Origin: Nothobranchius furzeri
Taxonomy: Eukaryota; Chordata; Actinopteri; Cyprinodontiformes; Nothobranchiidae
Direction: 5' to 3'
Length of the DNA: 64,000 bases
Assembly (NCBI RefSeq): GCF_043380555.1
Contig: NC_091752.1
Location: 36,510,166-36,574,165, forward strand
Part shown: piece by piece, positions 48,655 to 60,585 of the stretch
How positions within the stretch are numbered: the first letter of the stretch is position 1
Layout: every line of letters starts with the position of its first letter
The notes under the pieces: generated by a model
The model's input: only the letters and a program-made list of their open reading frames with translations
Told to the model about the DNA's origin: nothing
The model's database searches: none
Made by a program: the position numbers and the translations under genes

Positions 48655-48901
48655 ATCCAATCCATTTTATGAGCCGAAGACATCAAGCCCAGCACGGCCG
48701 CATGCTGGTAGTCCCTCTCCTGATGTGGGCAGTAGCCAGAAGAGGAGGGCCCCTGCACCCCCGAGCATCAGAACTGATCCCTGTCCCAGTCCACCAACCC
48801 CCAAGCTTAGCTCTGGCCCAGACAGAGAACGAGCCCAGCCCATTGGGCCCAGCCCAGTGGCAGCAGTGATGGGAAGAGAGCTGGCCTCCTCTTCTCCAAA
48901 G
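48655..48901 (+). CDS. ehbp1: ehbp1 coding exon with fifth NPF motif
   Basis: This is a 247-bp exon after CTTTTTCAG, with a GTAAAC donor. The first base completes Glu, then 82 codons start SNPFYEPKTSSPARPH, giving the fifth NPF in the window. A Pro/Ser-rich linker follows with SQKRRAPAPPS, the counterpart of the KRKAPAPP segment of EHBP1, and ends ASSSPK in phase 0. The next expected part, the calponin-homology domain, was not found up to 64000. The intron that starts here is therefore over 15 kb, or I have missed a short exon. Confidence 0.94.
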
Positions 48902-50500
48902 GTAAACAGGCTTCATCTGAGAGCAAGCTAGGCTAGTCTCTACATACAGAATACATATTTAGTTAAACTGGCAGTAAAACAATCTAGGTTTGAAATTTTA
49001 AACATTTGTTTTTGGTCTCATCCGTGGTTCAGTTTGAACACGCCTACATGTGAATCTCACAGACTTGTTTGTTTGTCTGTTTGTTTGTTTGTTGTTCCTG
49101 GACACATTTTGCATGAATCTTTTTAATCCCAAAATTCCTCAGATCTCTTCTCTTTCTCTGATCATCCCTTGCATCACGCTTTCTTGAAGCATTTCATCAG
49201 TTCGACGGTGCGTCCACGTCCAACGTTCCTCATCTGTGGGCTCGTTTGTGATATTCATGAAGCTCACCAGCCCTTCATTTGTATTTGTAGGTGTTTTCAT
49301 ATGCTCATGTATTTATTTAAATTAAGTAAATCATGGCTGGGTCTAATTAAATGGCTGATGGTCACATGCGTCTCACGGCCGGAGTCAGACCACTGGTGGG
49401 GAATGATTGGTTTGAGGGAAGGTTAAAAGTGTGTGCAGGGGCTTAAACACAGGGGGCTTAACTACAGCAGAGCAGTCACAAGGGGGTGGTGACCCACCGT
49501 GCACTCACAAACACAGTACAGTTACTTATGCACAAATTTGACACATGTGTACCCTCCCTCCACATGCAGGAGGCTAGCTGACTGTTTTAGTGTAGCTGAG
49601 CGGTGATGCTGGCTGTCCATGTAATTATGGCACAGTGCCTTTATCGCCCAGCTGCAGTTGCCTGTGACCATGGGTGAAGGGGTCTGAACCACTTTAATTA
49701 CCCAGAGCCAGTGGCCTGTGGTGGGCCACATTTTGCCAAGAGATGCCCCTGACTCTGTAGCATTTGAGAGAGGGAGGAGAGATAGAATGAAGTGTGCAAT
49801 GAAGGAGAATATGTGGAAGATAGTGAAGAGTTAGAGGACAGGAGAACAGCAGGAGGAGAAAATGGTAGATGGCCAGGGGATTGTATAGAGAGGGGATATG
49901 ATGTTCACAGTAAGCAGGGATACAGGGTTTGTTGACATATACAGCAGACGTGAATAGGCTTTCTGTTCGTATTCACACCAAGCACAGCGACACATGCATG
50001 GTGCAGCCTGCACATGGGCTGAGAGATGACCTTTGAATGTATGAAGTCAGAAAGGATTAAGAGGAGACATCATTCCCACTATGAGAGGGCGAGAAGAAAC
50101 CAACATCGTTTTTAAACGTGCATGGAGTGTAAATGTGTGCTTGAGCTTTTATGGATCTTTTTTTTTTTTTTGTTACAGTTTCTAGTGTGCTTAAGGCTCA
50201 GTTCAGTGAACATATTCTGGGGAATTATTACCTTTCCTTAACTAGCAGCTAACCTCTACCTCCAGCATGCATGTTATATTTTAGGTGTGGATTTAAGTTA
50301 CATTTGTTTTTACCAGCTAGTCTAATGGTGGGTCACGGCAAATAGATGTAGGGTTAAATACAGTTGCTTTTAAGCTTAATATATTACCTTTATTTATGAC
50401 CAATAAGATGTGATATTCTATATAAATATAGAATATCAACCTGATTGGTCTTTGGATGTTTAATCAGAAGATTCTAGGATTCTTTGCTTTTTCAGGGATC
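48902..50500. other. ehbp1 intron, nothing recognised
   Basis: Intronic sequence with TTTG repeats (49065-49093) and no transposon ends identified. Confidence 0.5.
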
Positions 50501-51760
50501 AAACACACTTCGTATCAATTCAGACAGAGTCAGGTTTATAAAAGTTAAGAATTTATTTTCTAAACAATTAAAAATATGACAAGTTAACTAAGACTGCTGT
50601 GATGGATGAATCTAAGTGGATGGGATGTGATGTATGGTGATTGAATGGTGTGTGTTTATCAGAATCTTGTATCTAGAAGAATGGAGTTCTGGGTGTGAAA
50701 AAGAATTTGGTTTGCATTAAACTATGAAGTTGGTTCTTATCAAAACCACATCAGATATAATTCATGCTGTGTCTATCTCGCCCTTTTTGGAGACCCTCCT
50801 CGCGGATCCGGAGGTCAGGAAGGTCGGATGACCTCTGGGCACCGAGGTTCAGTAGATTAACCGCAGCACCGACTCTCCAGTCCAGAGATGTTTCCAGGCA
50901 CAACAGGTTGGAACTAGTTTGTGTCTAGAAGGACTCTTAAGCAGGCTGAACTGTATCAGCTTTGTTCTGCAAGAACCGTTTGTTGTGTCAGCTTCAGCGT
51001 GTAGCAGGCTTTTGACAGCTAGTCAAAAGATGCTCTGGGTTAAAGAGGTTTTGCTCTGGATGGCCGGTCCGTAGCTTTCTCTAGAACTGAATCACTCAGG
51101 AAGTGGCCTTAGTTTTATTAAAGCTTTTACCAAACAAACCTCAGAGCACTCCTCCTTCAGATAAAAAGAGCTCTGATTTGTGGATAAGAAAGTCATATGT
51201 GTCATGACGTTTAACTTAACCTTGTGTCAGGAAGATATGCACGTGTGTGTGAGTGTAGATCATCATTATCTTGTCATATCGAACATTACTGATCATCATA
51301 TATAAGTCTTTCAATGTAATAATAATATTCATTTCAACTTCAGTAATTCAAGCACAGATTAATCAACCTTATTAATTTAAGCACAGATTAATCAAAACAT
51401 TATTATTATTCATCAACCATTATTGTTCATTCAACCATTTGATTTACTATTATAACGGTTCAGTCCTTTATTCTGTGCAGGACAGCCTAGATAAGCAGAC
51501 AGGCTTGACAGAGAAGAACCTTGAGAAGGGAACATGATGTTGACAATCTGAGTGTAAACATGCAGTGTCGAATCTTTTCCTGCAGCTTGGAAGATTAAGA
51601 GACACACAGAGGCAGATTCATGTCTGTAGATGACCGGTGGCTTGTAGGTCAATCTGTAGGTGAAACTGACCATTACTGGACGTTACATAGACTTGGCATA
51701 ATCTCAGATTGTGAAAGTTGTCAAATTCAGTCACACATTTACCACCTCCCCTTAAAAGGT
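50500..51760 (-). mobile_element. Possible LTR-like repeat (tentative)
   Basis: On the minus strand a purine-rich AAAAGGGGAGGTGG precedes TAAATGTGTGACTGAATTTG, like a polypurine tract followed by an LTR. About 1.2 kb further on is AGAAAATAAATTCTTAAC, like a polyadenylation signal. No partner LTR, coding sequence or target duplication was found. Weak evidence only. Confidence 0.25.
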
Positions 51761-52429
51761 TTGTGAAGACAAGAAGTAAGATCTTCTGGTCTTCTATTTA
51801 GACTTTCATCTGAAGGAAATAGATGTTTAAAACAGAAAATTAGGGATTTTTTGATCACATTTGTTTTGCTCCAGATCCAAGTCCGAGTCCTTTGATATTT
51901 GAGTATCTTCCAATACCGAGTCCCAATCCGTTATCTCAGCAATGCATTACATAAAAAAGAAGAAAGGAGAATCCAACTTATCCTTTAATACGTAAAACAT
52001 TTTTCTCTGAGTGTTTCATACAGGCTGAACATGAAAATAGTACTCTACATCTATCTCCTGCATTAGCTTCTGATAGGAAATAGACAGTAAAACTCTAGGA
52101 ATTGAAAAGCCTGACGGATCTACGTCATACTGACACTTAACGTTCATGGACTCACTCATCTTGACTCGCGACCGAAAAGGCTTTTGTTGGTTTAGCATCC
52201 AGGAAACAGCCAAGAACGTTTTGGCTAAATGAAGCTAACCATGAGCATTAGCAACTCATTCAGGCTTGAGTTCTTTGTAGAGATAAATCATCAATGTTTT
52301 CACAAGGTACAGGGAAGAAGAGTGAGTTAGGTGATATCAAATTTGTGATGTAGTGGTGCCAAAACAATGAATATGCTCAAAGGTATATGTGTTTATATTT
52401 ATAATCTTGTTTACAATTTTGAGTATGTT

Positions 52430-53720
52430 TTGTAGGTGCGTGTAAGTGAGAATGTTGACTGTCAGGGTATTGCTATGTGGGTCAATGGGAAGAGAAGCGC
52501 ACAAATATTTTTATGTACAGGTGTAAGTGGGACATTATGAAGCAATAATCGTTTTACGTAGATATATAGACAAGGTAACTAGAAATGATTGTATGTTAAA
52601 CGTTTTGTTTATTAACGACTTGGTAAATGTATCTAAGACACTCTGTACCATTCTGTTTGCAGATGATACAACACTGTTTTACTCAGGATCAAATATTGAG
52701 GAGGTGGCTAAAGTGATAAATGATGAACTGATTAAAATTAAAAACTGGTTTGATATAAATAGATTGACACTGAATCTTAACAAAACAAATTTTATACTGT
52801 TTAATGATAAAAAGAACATCCAGGAAAAGATGTGTCATTGGAAATAGATGGGACTGAAATTCAAAGAGTAAAAGAAACTAAATTTCTTGGAGTTCTTATT
52901 GATGAAGACTTGACATGGAAATCACATATTAGTTACATAAAAGGTAAAATTGCCAAATCTATAGGAGTATTACATAGAGTCAAGTTTTTAGTGACTAATT
53001 CTGGTTTGTTGGCATTGTACAATTCACTGATTGTTCCATACTTGACATATTGTGCAGAAATTTGGGGAGCAACATACAAAAGCTATACACAACCCTTATC
53101 TATTTTACAGAAAAGAGCTTTGAGAATCATCAGTTATAGTGGCTGTAGAGATCCATCAAACACGTTGTTTATTAAATATAAATTACTGAAATTTCATGAT
53201 TTAAAAGACTGGAAAATCTTACAAACTATGTATAAAGCCAATTTAGGTACTCTGCCAGGGGATATCTGAAAAGAGAACTAGTAATTACATGCTGAAAGAA
53301 ACTGATGTGTTTACAAAACCTAGATTTAGAACTAAAATTAAGGAATGGAATATATCTGTAAATGGTGTTAAATTATGGAATAACCTTAAAAGGGAAATTT
53401 AAAAAAACTCTTGTCATTTAATATATTCAAAAAATGTACCAAATTGAGTTAACTAAATAATTATGAAAATATAAATTAAATCAATGATCTTGATCGCACT
53501 GGAATTAAGAACAGGAAAAAGTTCTAAATGAATCTGTATGTGTGTCTGACAAATGGAAATTGTATATAAATAGATTATTTCTTCTGGAAAAGGGGGCAGA
53601 AATTATAAAATGTTTTTCTTCATTCTGCTCCTTTTTATTCAATTATATATATTTTTGTTATGTATATCTTATTGTTTATATGCTTTATTTTTTAATTTGA
53701 ATGAAAAAAAATGTAGAAAT
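52430..53720 (+). mobile_element. 5'-truncated LINE with frameshifted reverse transcriptase
   Basis: Two + strand frames cover the end of one reverse transcriptase. The first (to about 52846) has FINDLVNVSKTLCTILFADD, then NWFDINRLTLNLNKTNFILF. The second (from about 52835) has GTEIQRVKETKFLGVLIDED and LYNSLIVPYLTYCAEIWGAT. A frameshift separates them near 52830, and the second stops at about 53269. The AT-rich 3' region contains GGGGGCAGAAATTATAAAAT and CATTCTGCTCCTTTTTATTC. The FADD catalytic box is intact, but upstream domains are missing. The clade is jockey/CR1-like and uncertain. Confidence 0.75.
52560..53269 (+). pseudogene. Reverse transcriptase fragment, frameshifted (LINE)
   Basis: This is the C-terminal half of a non-LTR reverse transcriptase. 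The catalytic LFADDTTLFYSG is at about 52656-52691, followed by the NKTNFILF block, then after a frameshift the KFLGVLIDEDLTWKSHI block and the thumb region. The endonuclease and N-terminal RT motifs are absent. It is a dead copy. Confidence 0.75.
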
Positions 53721-54062
53721 TATATTTTAAGTACAGCCCTGGACATTTTGTGTCATTAATTCATGTTAAATCAAGTTGGTTGCATTACCAAACTTGGTCT
53801 TTATCGGTTCTTTGCAAATTTTGCAAACCACAATTATTTTTTTGTCAGACTTTTAAAAATATAAATATACCACACTGGTGAAGTACTGTAACCTTTTTTT
53901 TCCCCAGGACAGTTTTCTTCAGCTCGCCTTGCTGCAACATCTTGTTTAGGTCACATTGCTGTCTGTTTAAATTTGAGAGGGGGGCTTGGTAAAGGACCCT
54001 GGCTTGTGTCTTTGATTGGTTGAGAATGATTGATGAGTTCTGTATGAAGCTACCCGATAGGC

Positions 54063-55581
<1,519 letters not shown>

Positions 55582-56050
55582 CGATAGGCCATAATGGAAA
55601 AAGATAGGAAACTTGTTATTGATGTATTTATTGATGAATTTTTTCTGTTGCACCACATGTCTATCATTTCTTAATTATTGTCCAGTCCTAATGTTGCAAT
55701 TTAATCGCTGTTTTGGTGTAAATTTTAAACTAACTGCATAATTCTATACTTTAATCACTATAGCCCTTGAAATCCTTATTTCTTTTTGTAACAAAGGATG
55801 TCTGACAACCTAAAGCCTAAAATATCCAGACATCACACATAATTAGCATGACTACAAACCAGACGCCATTTTCCCTATGTTTTTCTTCGTGTCTGGTTTG
55901 ATGACATCACTTTCGTGAAGAGCATTTGTAGTCCTGGATTTTTTTTTTCACACAAAACCTCAAAAAACATTTCCCCCCGTTGAAATATAAGCATTTTCTT
56001 GGTATCAAAATGTGTCTTTAAAATTCACGGACATCATATGTGAAATCCGT

Positions 56051-56689
56051 CAGTGCGTTTACATGCAGCCAGTTACCCTTTTAAAATCCGAATATTCACA
56101 ATAACCCGGTTCCGCAGGTCCATGTAAACACCGCCTGAAACCCGGATATGCTCATTACCGGGTTTTTGAAAACCCGGTTACTACACCTGGGGTAACTCTT
56201 TTCTAACCCGAATGTTTGGTCGTGTAAACACATACCGGGATATCCCCATCAAAGCGTGTGTTCTGCGCATGCTCTGTTCGCAAGGAATCTTGGTCTTTTG
56301 AGTAGCGAGACGTCTTGTATGCGCCAGAACTCCGGAAGTAAACAACAAGTTGGTAGTAACATGGCGAGTCGCAGCACAGCACCACACTTTCGGAGTGACG
56401 AGGAAATTAAAGCGCAAACAAACGCGGTCACTATCTCTTCCGAACTGGGAAAAATGTTGTTTTCACGGATACCGGAACGAGAAGAACCGGAAAAGACGCA
56501 TATTGCGTCTGGACGTAGTCCACACGTCCTGACGCTACCCCAACGTCCGCATTTACATCGGGTTATGCAAGTTAGGGGTAACTCTTTCTATTTGTGCTTG
56601 TAAACGGGTTATTCTGATCAACTCAGAAACCCGAATGCCGACCTTAACCCGATCATAACCCGGATATTGGCTGCATGTAAACGTAGTCC
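56051..56689. mobile_element. Inverted-repeat element, about 640 bp
   Basis: The left end (GTGCGTTTACATGCAGCCAG) and the complement of the right end (GACTACGTTTACATGCAGCC) agree, and motifs such as AACCCGGATAT recur in the interior. The central part contains ACATGGCGAGTCGCAGCACA and the start MASRSTAPHFRSDEEIK. This vaguely resembles the N-terminus of trihelix/Myb-like proteins carried by Harbinger elements. The superfamily is uncertain. Confidence 0.6.
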
Positions 56690-57079
56690 ATGGCACATAC
56701 CAAGCAGAATTAGAAATTTTAATTTTTAGTCCCTTTGACTTGAATTCATTTTTTTGTTCTTCCCGGGACCCATGGTCCGGAAGTAGATAGCCGTGACTTA
56801 GGCTCCATATTGCTCTATTAACACATGTCGTTCATTTTAGTTATACACCTTTTTTTCCGCACATAATGACGAGGATCGTCAAGAAAGCATGTTTACTGTG
56901 TTTATGTCAAATTAAACCGATAAAACATTGATTGACTTTCATTCTTTCGTCCCCCTCCAACCCCCATAAATCTCAGTGTGTCCTCCTACAGCACTCTTGA
57001 ACGACAACAGACATCAATAACAACACGATAAAAAGTCCAACATTTTGTGTAAAAATTGTTATTTTTAGTATATTTTTAA

Positions 57080-58356
57080 CTCAATTCAGTTCAAAAATAC
57101 TTTATTAATCCCAGAGGGAAATTAGAGTTTTAGTACACATAATTCTGAGATCAGACATACATACATAGACACATGACAAGAACTGGTGACTGTGATCATT
57201 CGCAACCCGAGTCGCGCTACCGTAATAGATCAAGAGGGTTTATATGAGGATAGAGTCAGGGGGAGGGGAAAAAAAGGTACTTCACAGTTACCCTCAACAG
57301 AGAGGGTAGCTTTGCTATGCAAAAAAAAAAACCCCAAAAAAAACCCACCTCCGACAGATATGCACACAGACTTCAAACGATACACAACATAAGTGTCCAC
57401 TAGGTGGGGAGGTAGGGTTGGGACTCTCGTCACTTCAGTGCGTGCAGCCGCATGGAGCAGCGCTCATCCGCTCCGTTTGGACAGGGGAGGGAGATAATGG
57501 GTTAGAGAGCACATTGACTCCTAGATACGGTTCCACGGCCTTCACCGGTCACAGTCCCACCCAGGCTGTGATAGGGAGAAAGAGTTTCCATAGCGACGGC
57601 AGCATTCCACATTTCTTGTGAGGGGGGAGTCTTCACTTCAGCCTCACAGGCTCTAAGGGCACCAGATTCAGATAAGAACTGCTTTGGGGACAGACAGAGA
57701 TAATTTCCTCTCTGCCTTAATGTTCTGTTGGTTTTCTACCCCTCTAGATCCAATAATGGCGTAATTAATGAATCCCAATCCGTGCTGATCCTTCAACTCG
57801 CACCTTGATGGAATCCACCTTCTGTGCCAGAGCCTGAATCTCAGCCAAAGTTCCAAGTTTACGACTCATCTCGACAATTATGATTTTGTGCGTTCACAGC
57901 GCGATACATTCCATCCCTGAGCTCTGGGATTAAGCCAATATTCCTCGAAAGCTCATTAATTTTCCGGTAAGCCAGGTAACCGCTCAGGCCAAACAGCAGG
58001 AATCCCGACACCAAAACGAAGAATATCCAAACATCTTCAAAATCCTCTACACACAGTTGAGAGAGGCATATCAGGTTCCACTGTTTCCAGGAGTCCATGA
58101 TATACCCAGCTGGCTCTGTCCCAGAGGGGCATCCGGGAGCCCCTTCTCCCATTCTCATCGTTGAAAAAATTTTGTCAATCACGTTGAGAGACCAACTGAC
58201 CAGATCCATTATTAATAATAAATCATTTCCAGTTTGCAGAAAAAATGAAGAAAGTGCCATGCACACAAGACAGGACAAAGAGCCTTGGGTTGAGGAGGGA
58301 GGGAGAGGAGAAAAAAAGCATCTGTACTCTCCAAGAGCCGGAAGAATATTACGTCC
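57080..58356 (-). mobile_element. 1.28-kb retroposon-like element encoding a small membrane protein
   Basis: The boundaries come from comparison with the uninterrupted copy A. On the minus strand it begins with a short C/T-rich leader and an ATG (58260). After the coding region and about 780 bp it ends with TTTCCCTCTGGGATTAATAA AGTATTTTTG and a GAATTGAG end, the same tail as the LINEs at 17.5 and 42 kb. It has no reverse transcriptase, so it would be mobilised in trans by that LINE. Alternatively it is an internally deleted LINE that kept its 5' end. Its family is unknown to me. Confidence 0.65.
57859..58260 (-). CDS. Small predicted membrane protein of a retroposon-like element (133 aa)
   Basis: The frame is open further upstream to 58380, but that part belongs to the interrupted MITE. 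The first ATG inside the insert is at 58260 (MALSSFFLQTGNDLLLIM). Features seen are an N-terminal hydrophobic stretch, a Cys/Gly/Pro loop (GAPGCPSGTEPAGYIMDSW), a conserved-looking acidic patch (LCVEDFEDVW) and one clear transmembrane segment of about 20 residues (IFFVLVSGFLLFGLSGYLAY). After this come a basic YRKINELSRN and a helix to NCRDES. Overlapping its stop, another frame starts MSRKLGTLAEIQALAQKVDS, a possible coiled-coil extension lost by frameshift. No known domain is recognised, and I give no function. Confidence 0.5.
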   Translation of the reverse strand: MALSSFFLQTGNDLLLIMDLVSWSLNVIDKIFSTMRMGEGAPGCPSGTEPAGYIMDSWKQWNLICLSQLCVEDFEDVWIFFVLVSGFLLFGLSGYLAYRKINELSRNIGLIPELRDGMYRAVNAQNHNCRDES

Positions 58357-58529
58357 AGGGGTCCAAAGTGTTGCTGCCATACATAGTGTGAGCAGTCAGG
58401 TCGCATCCGAGAACTGGGTCGTGCAGTGTGATCACATGAGAAGTGAGATTTGGCGAGGAAGCCACACAGTTTGAGCTGAAGCTGAAAGAAAGCTATGAGT
58501 GAAAAAGTTGCACAGTGTCCACCCAGCTT

Positions 58530-60496
58530 AAACTAAAGATGTTTTACATGATACAATGTAAAATGTGTATTCTTTCTTTGTTTATTTTGTTGTCTAATAA
58601 ATTGCCTTGAGCTGATATTGCGTTAAACTTTGTCATCGTTGGAGTTTTATCCTCCTTGTAAATCAGTTAAAACCACCCACTTCAGTACCAGTCTGTGGAA
58701 AATTGCCACACATACAGGACATATGGCGTGTGCCCACTTATTCTATATACAGGTATTACACATTAATCCTCACAAAGAGCTTCGCCTTCTGGAGTTTTAC
58801 CAATGCAACCCAAATTCTGTTGAAAACTAAACCATGTAAAGAACATCTTGGACAGATAGTCTCTTTTATAACTTTGTTCAATTTTACACTTAAATGTTTT
58901 TGCTCCTTTAAATGAAAGCTATTTTAGCATTATTTGATGTAATTTTTACAACTTGGGTTTATTTCCAAGTCAAAGAGTGATAGTTGAGTTTGTCGGTGTC
59001 TGCCTGTCCATTGTCCTGTCTGGAAAATATAGATCCTCAAATGTGTCAAGTTTAGGATTTATGCTTGAGCTGGAGGGATGAAAATGTCTGGGATTAATGT
59101 AAATGAACAGAGGGAGTTCCTGTTGGGCGGGCTGTGAGCTCTGTCTGGTCTGATTCAGTCCTTCTCTTCTCCGCGGAGCTGATTTTTCTCCCCTGCTCAT
59201 CCTTTTTGTTTTATCTCAATCTCTATTCCACAGTCAGGCTGCTGTACACTTAGATGCTCTTATCTTTGGATTTTCATCAGGGTTCTGCTTCATGAATTAT
59301 ATGCCTAATTTTCATATAAAGAAAAGTTGTCTTTGGGAAGAAGTTTGCAGGAAAAAGTTCTGTTATCTTAATTTACTTGTAGAGTTTCAGAAAGAATGAG
59401 ACATTTGAAGTTCTTGTATAAAATAAGACGGCACATCTTGTAACTGTTGACTGCTTAAAAGATTAGAAAATTCTATAAAAAGGAGCCTTCCTGTGGGTAA
59501 TAATGGACATTTTTTAATTGTTAGTTTTCTTTATTCTAATTTTAAACTCCCCAAACTATTTTAATTACGTCATTGTCACTTTTCCCTCAATTATAGCACA
59601 CAGACACGTTTTTCTCTTAAAAATGTATATAAAAGATCTGTTATATTAGTTGAAGGTCTTCTGTGATCACCAATGTTAATCAAAGAGTTTAAATTAGGGT
59701 TTTGCTGGTATTGAGAGCTCCTGTGCTGTGGGGGAAGCAGAGGCCAGAAGCTTCCCTCTGTTTCCACAGCCCTTCCTTCACTTCAGACTTCCTCCAAATT
59801 GAAATTAAAGCAAATTAACATTATTTAATTGAGTTCGCAGAAGGCTGTGATATTTCTTAATTAGCTTTCACTAAGGTTCGCGGCAGGAGAGGAACATTTA
59901 CGCCCGGTGAAGTGTGTCTGGCTCAGGGAGGAGGACAGAAAGAGGCTCGAGAGACAAGGACAGTCATCGCTTGTCTTCTGATCTTTGCCATTTCCAAGGT
60001 CTCGCATCTTATCATTTTATCCAGTCCAAAGTTATTTCATCTTCTCAGATAAGTTCAACATACTTCAACAGAAAAAATCTTAAACTAAAGAAAAGTCAGG
60101 CATTTGGGCCTCTTGCGTTTAAACACTTATTAAATACATTTAGAGCTTTTCAAATCTTAAAGACACATTGCTTTAAATGCTCTCCACATATGGATGGCAA
60201 CCGATAAATTTAATGTTTCGTTAAAAAAAGAAAAATTTTAATTGCCTCTAAAATGCACAATCCTGGAAAAATCTCATCCAAACCAGCGCTGGCCCACTAC
60301 CTATATGATTGGCTCATATTAAACTCCTCTTATGAATGTCTGTCATCCTGCTGCACAGAACATCCTCTGTGTGCAGAAACATTTGTTCTCGGCTTGCAAA
60401 TCTTGTTTAAGGAGTTGTTTTACATGTTTTGTTTAGAGTCTGGTTCTATTCTCTTTGGAAAATGCTTAGGTGACTGAGTCATTCTCTGAAAAAGAA

Positions 60497-60500
<4 letters not shown>
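58530..60500. other. ehbp1 intron; possible conserved non-coding block
   Basis: No transposon ends were recognised. The interval 59750-59890 is TAATT-rich and low in repeats, and could be a conserved regulatory block. Nothing is proven from a single sequence. Confidence 0.4.

Positions 60501-60582
<82 letters not shown>
60501..60582. repeat. (GT)n microsatellite
   Basis: About 82 bp of GT repeat with one TC interruption. Confidence 0.97.

Positions 60583-60585
<3 letters not shown>

Larger units (their letters stand above)
56810..58529. mobile_element. Copy B of the MITE at 23751, split by a retroposon-like insertion
   Basis: From about 56810 the sequence follows copy A (for example TGTGTCCTCCTACAGCACTC and the GTTATTTTTAGTATATTTTTA end). 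After the insertion it resumes with GTGTTGCTGCCATACATAGT, GTGAGCAGTCAGGTCGCATC and the terminal GAGTGAAAAAGTTGCACAGT. The left terminal third is missing. Confidence 0.8.

Noticed and set aside
56256..56603. 115-aa + strand frame as a host gene
   Set aside because: It sits inside an inverted-repeat element and has no splice or homology support. At most it is a decayed transposon-carried gene.
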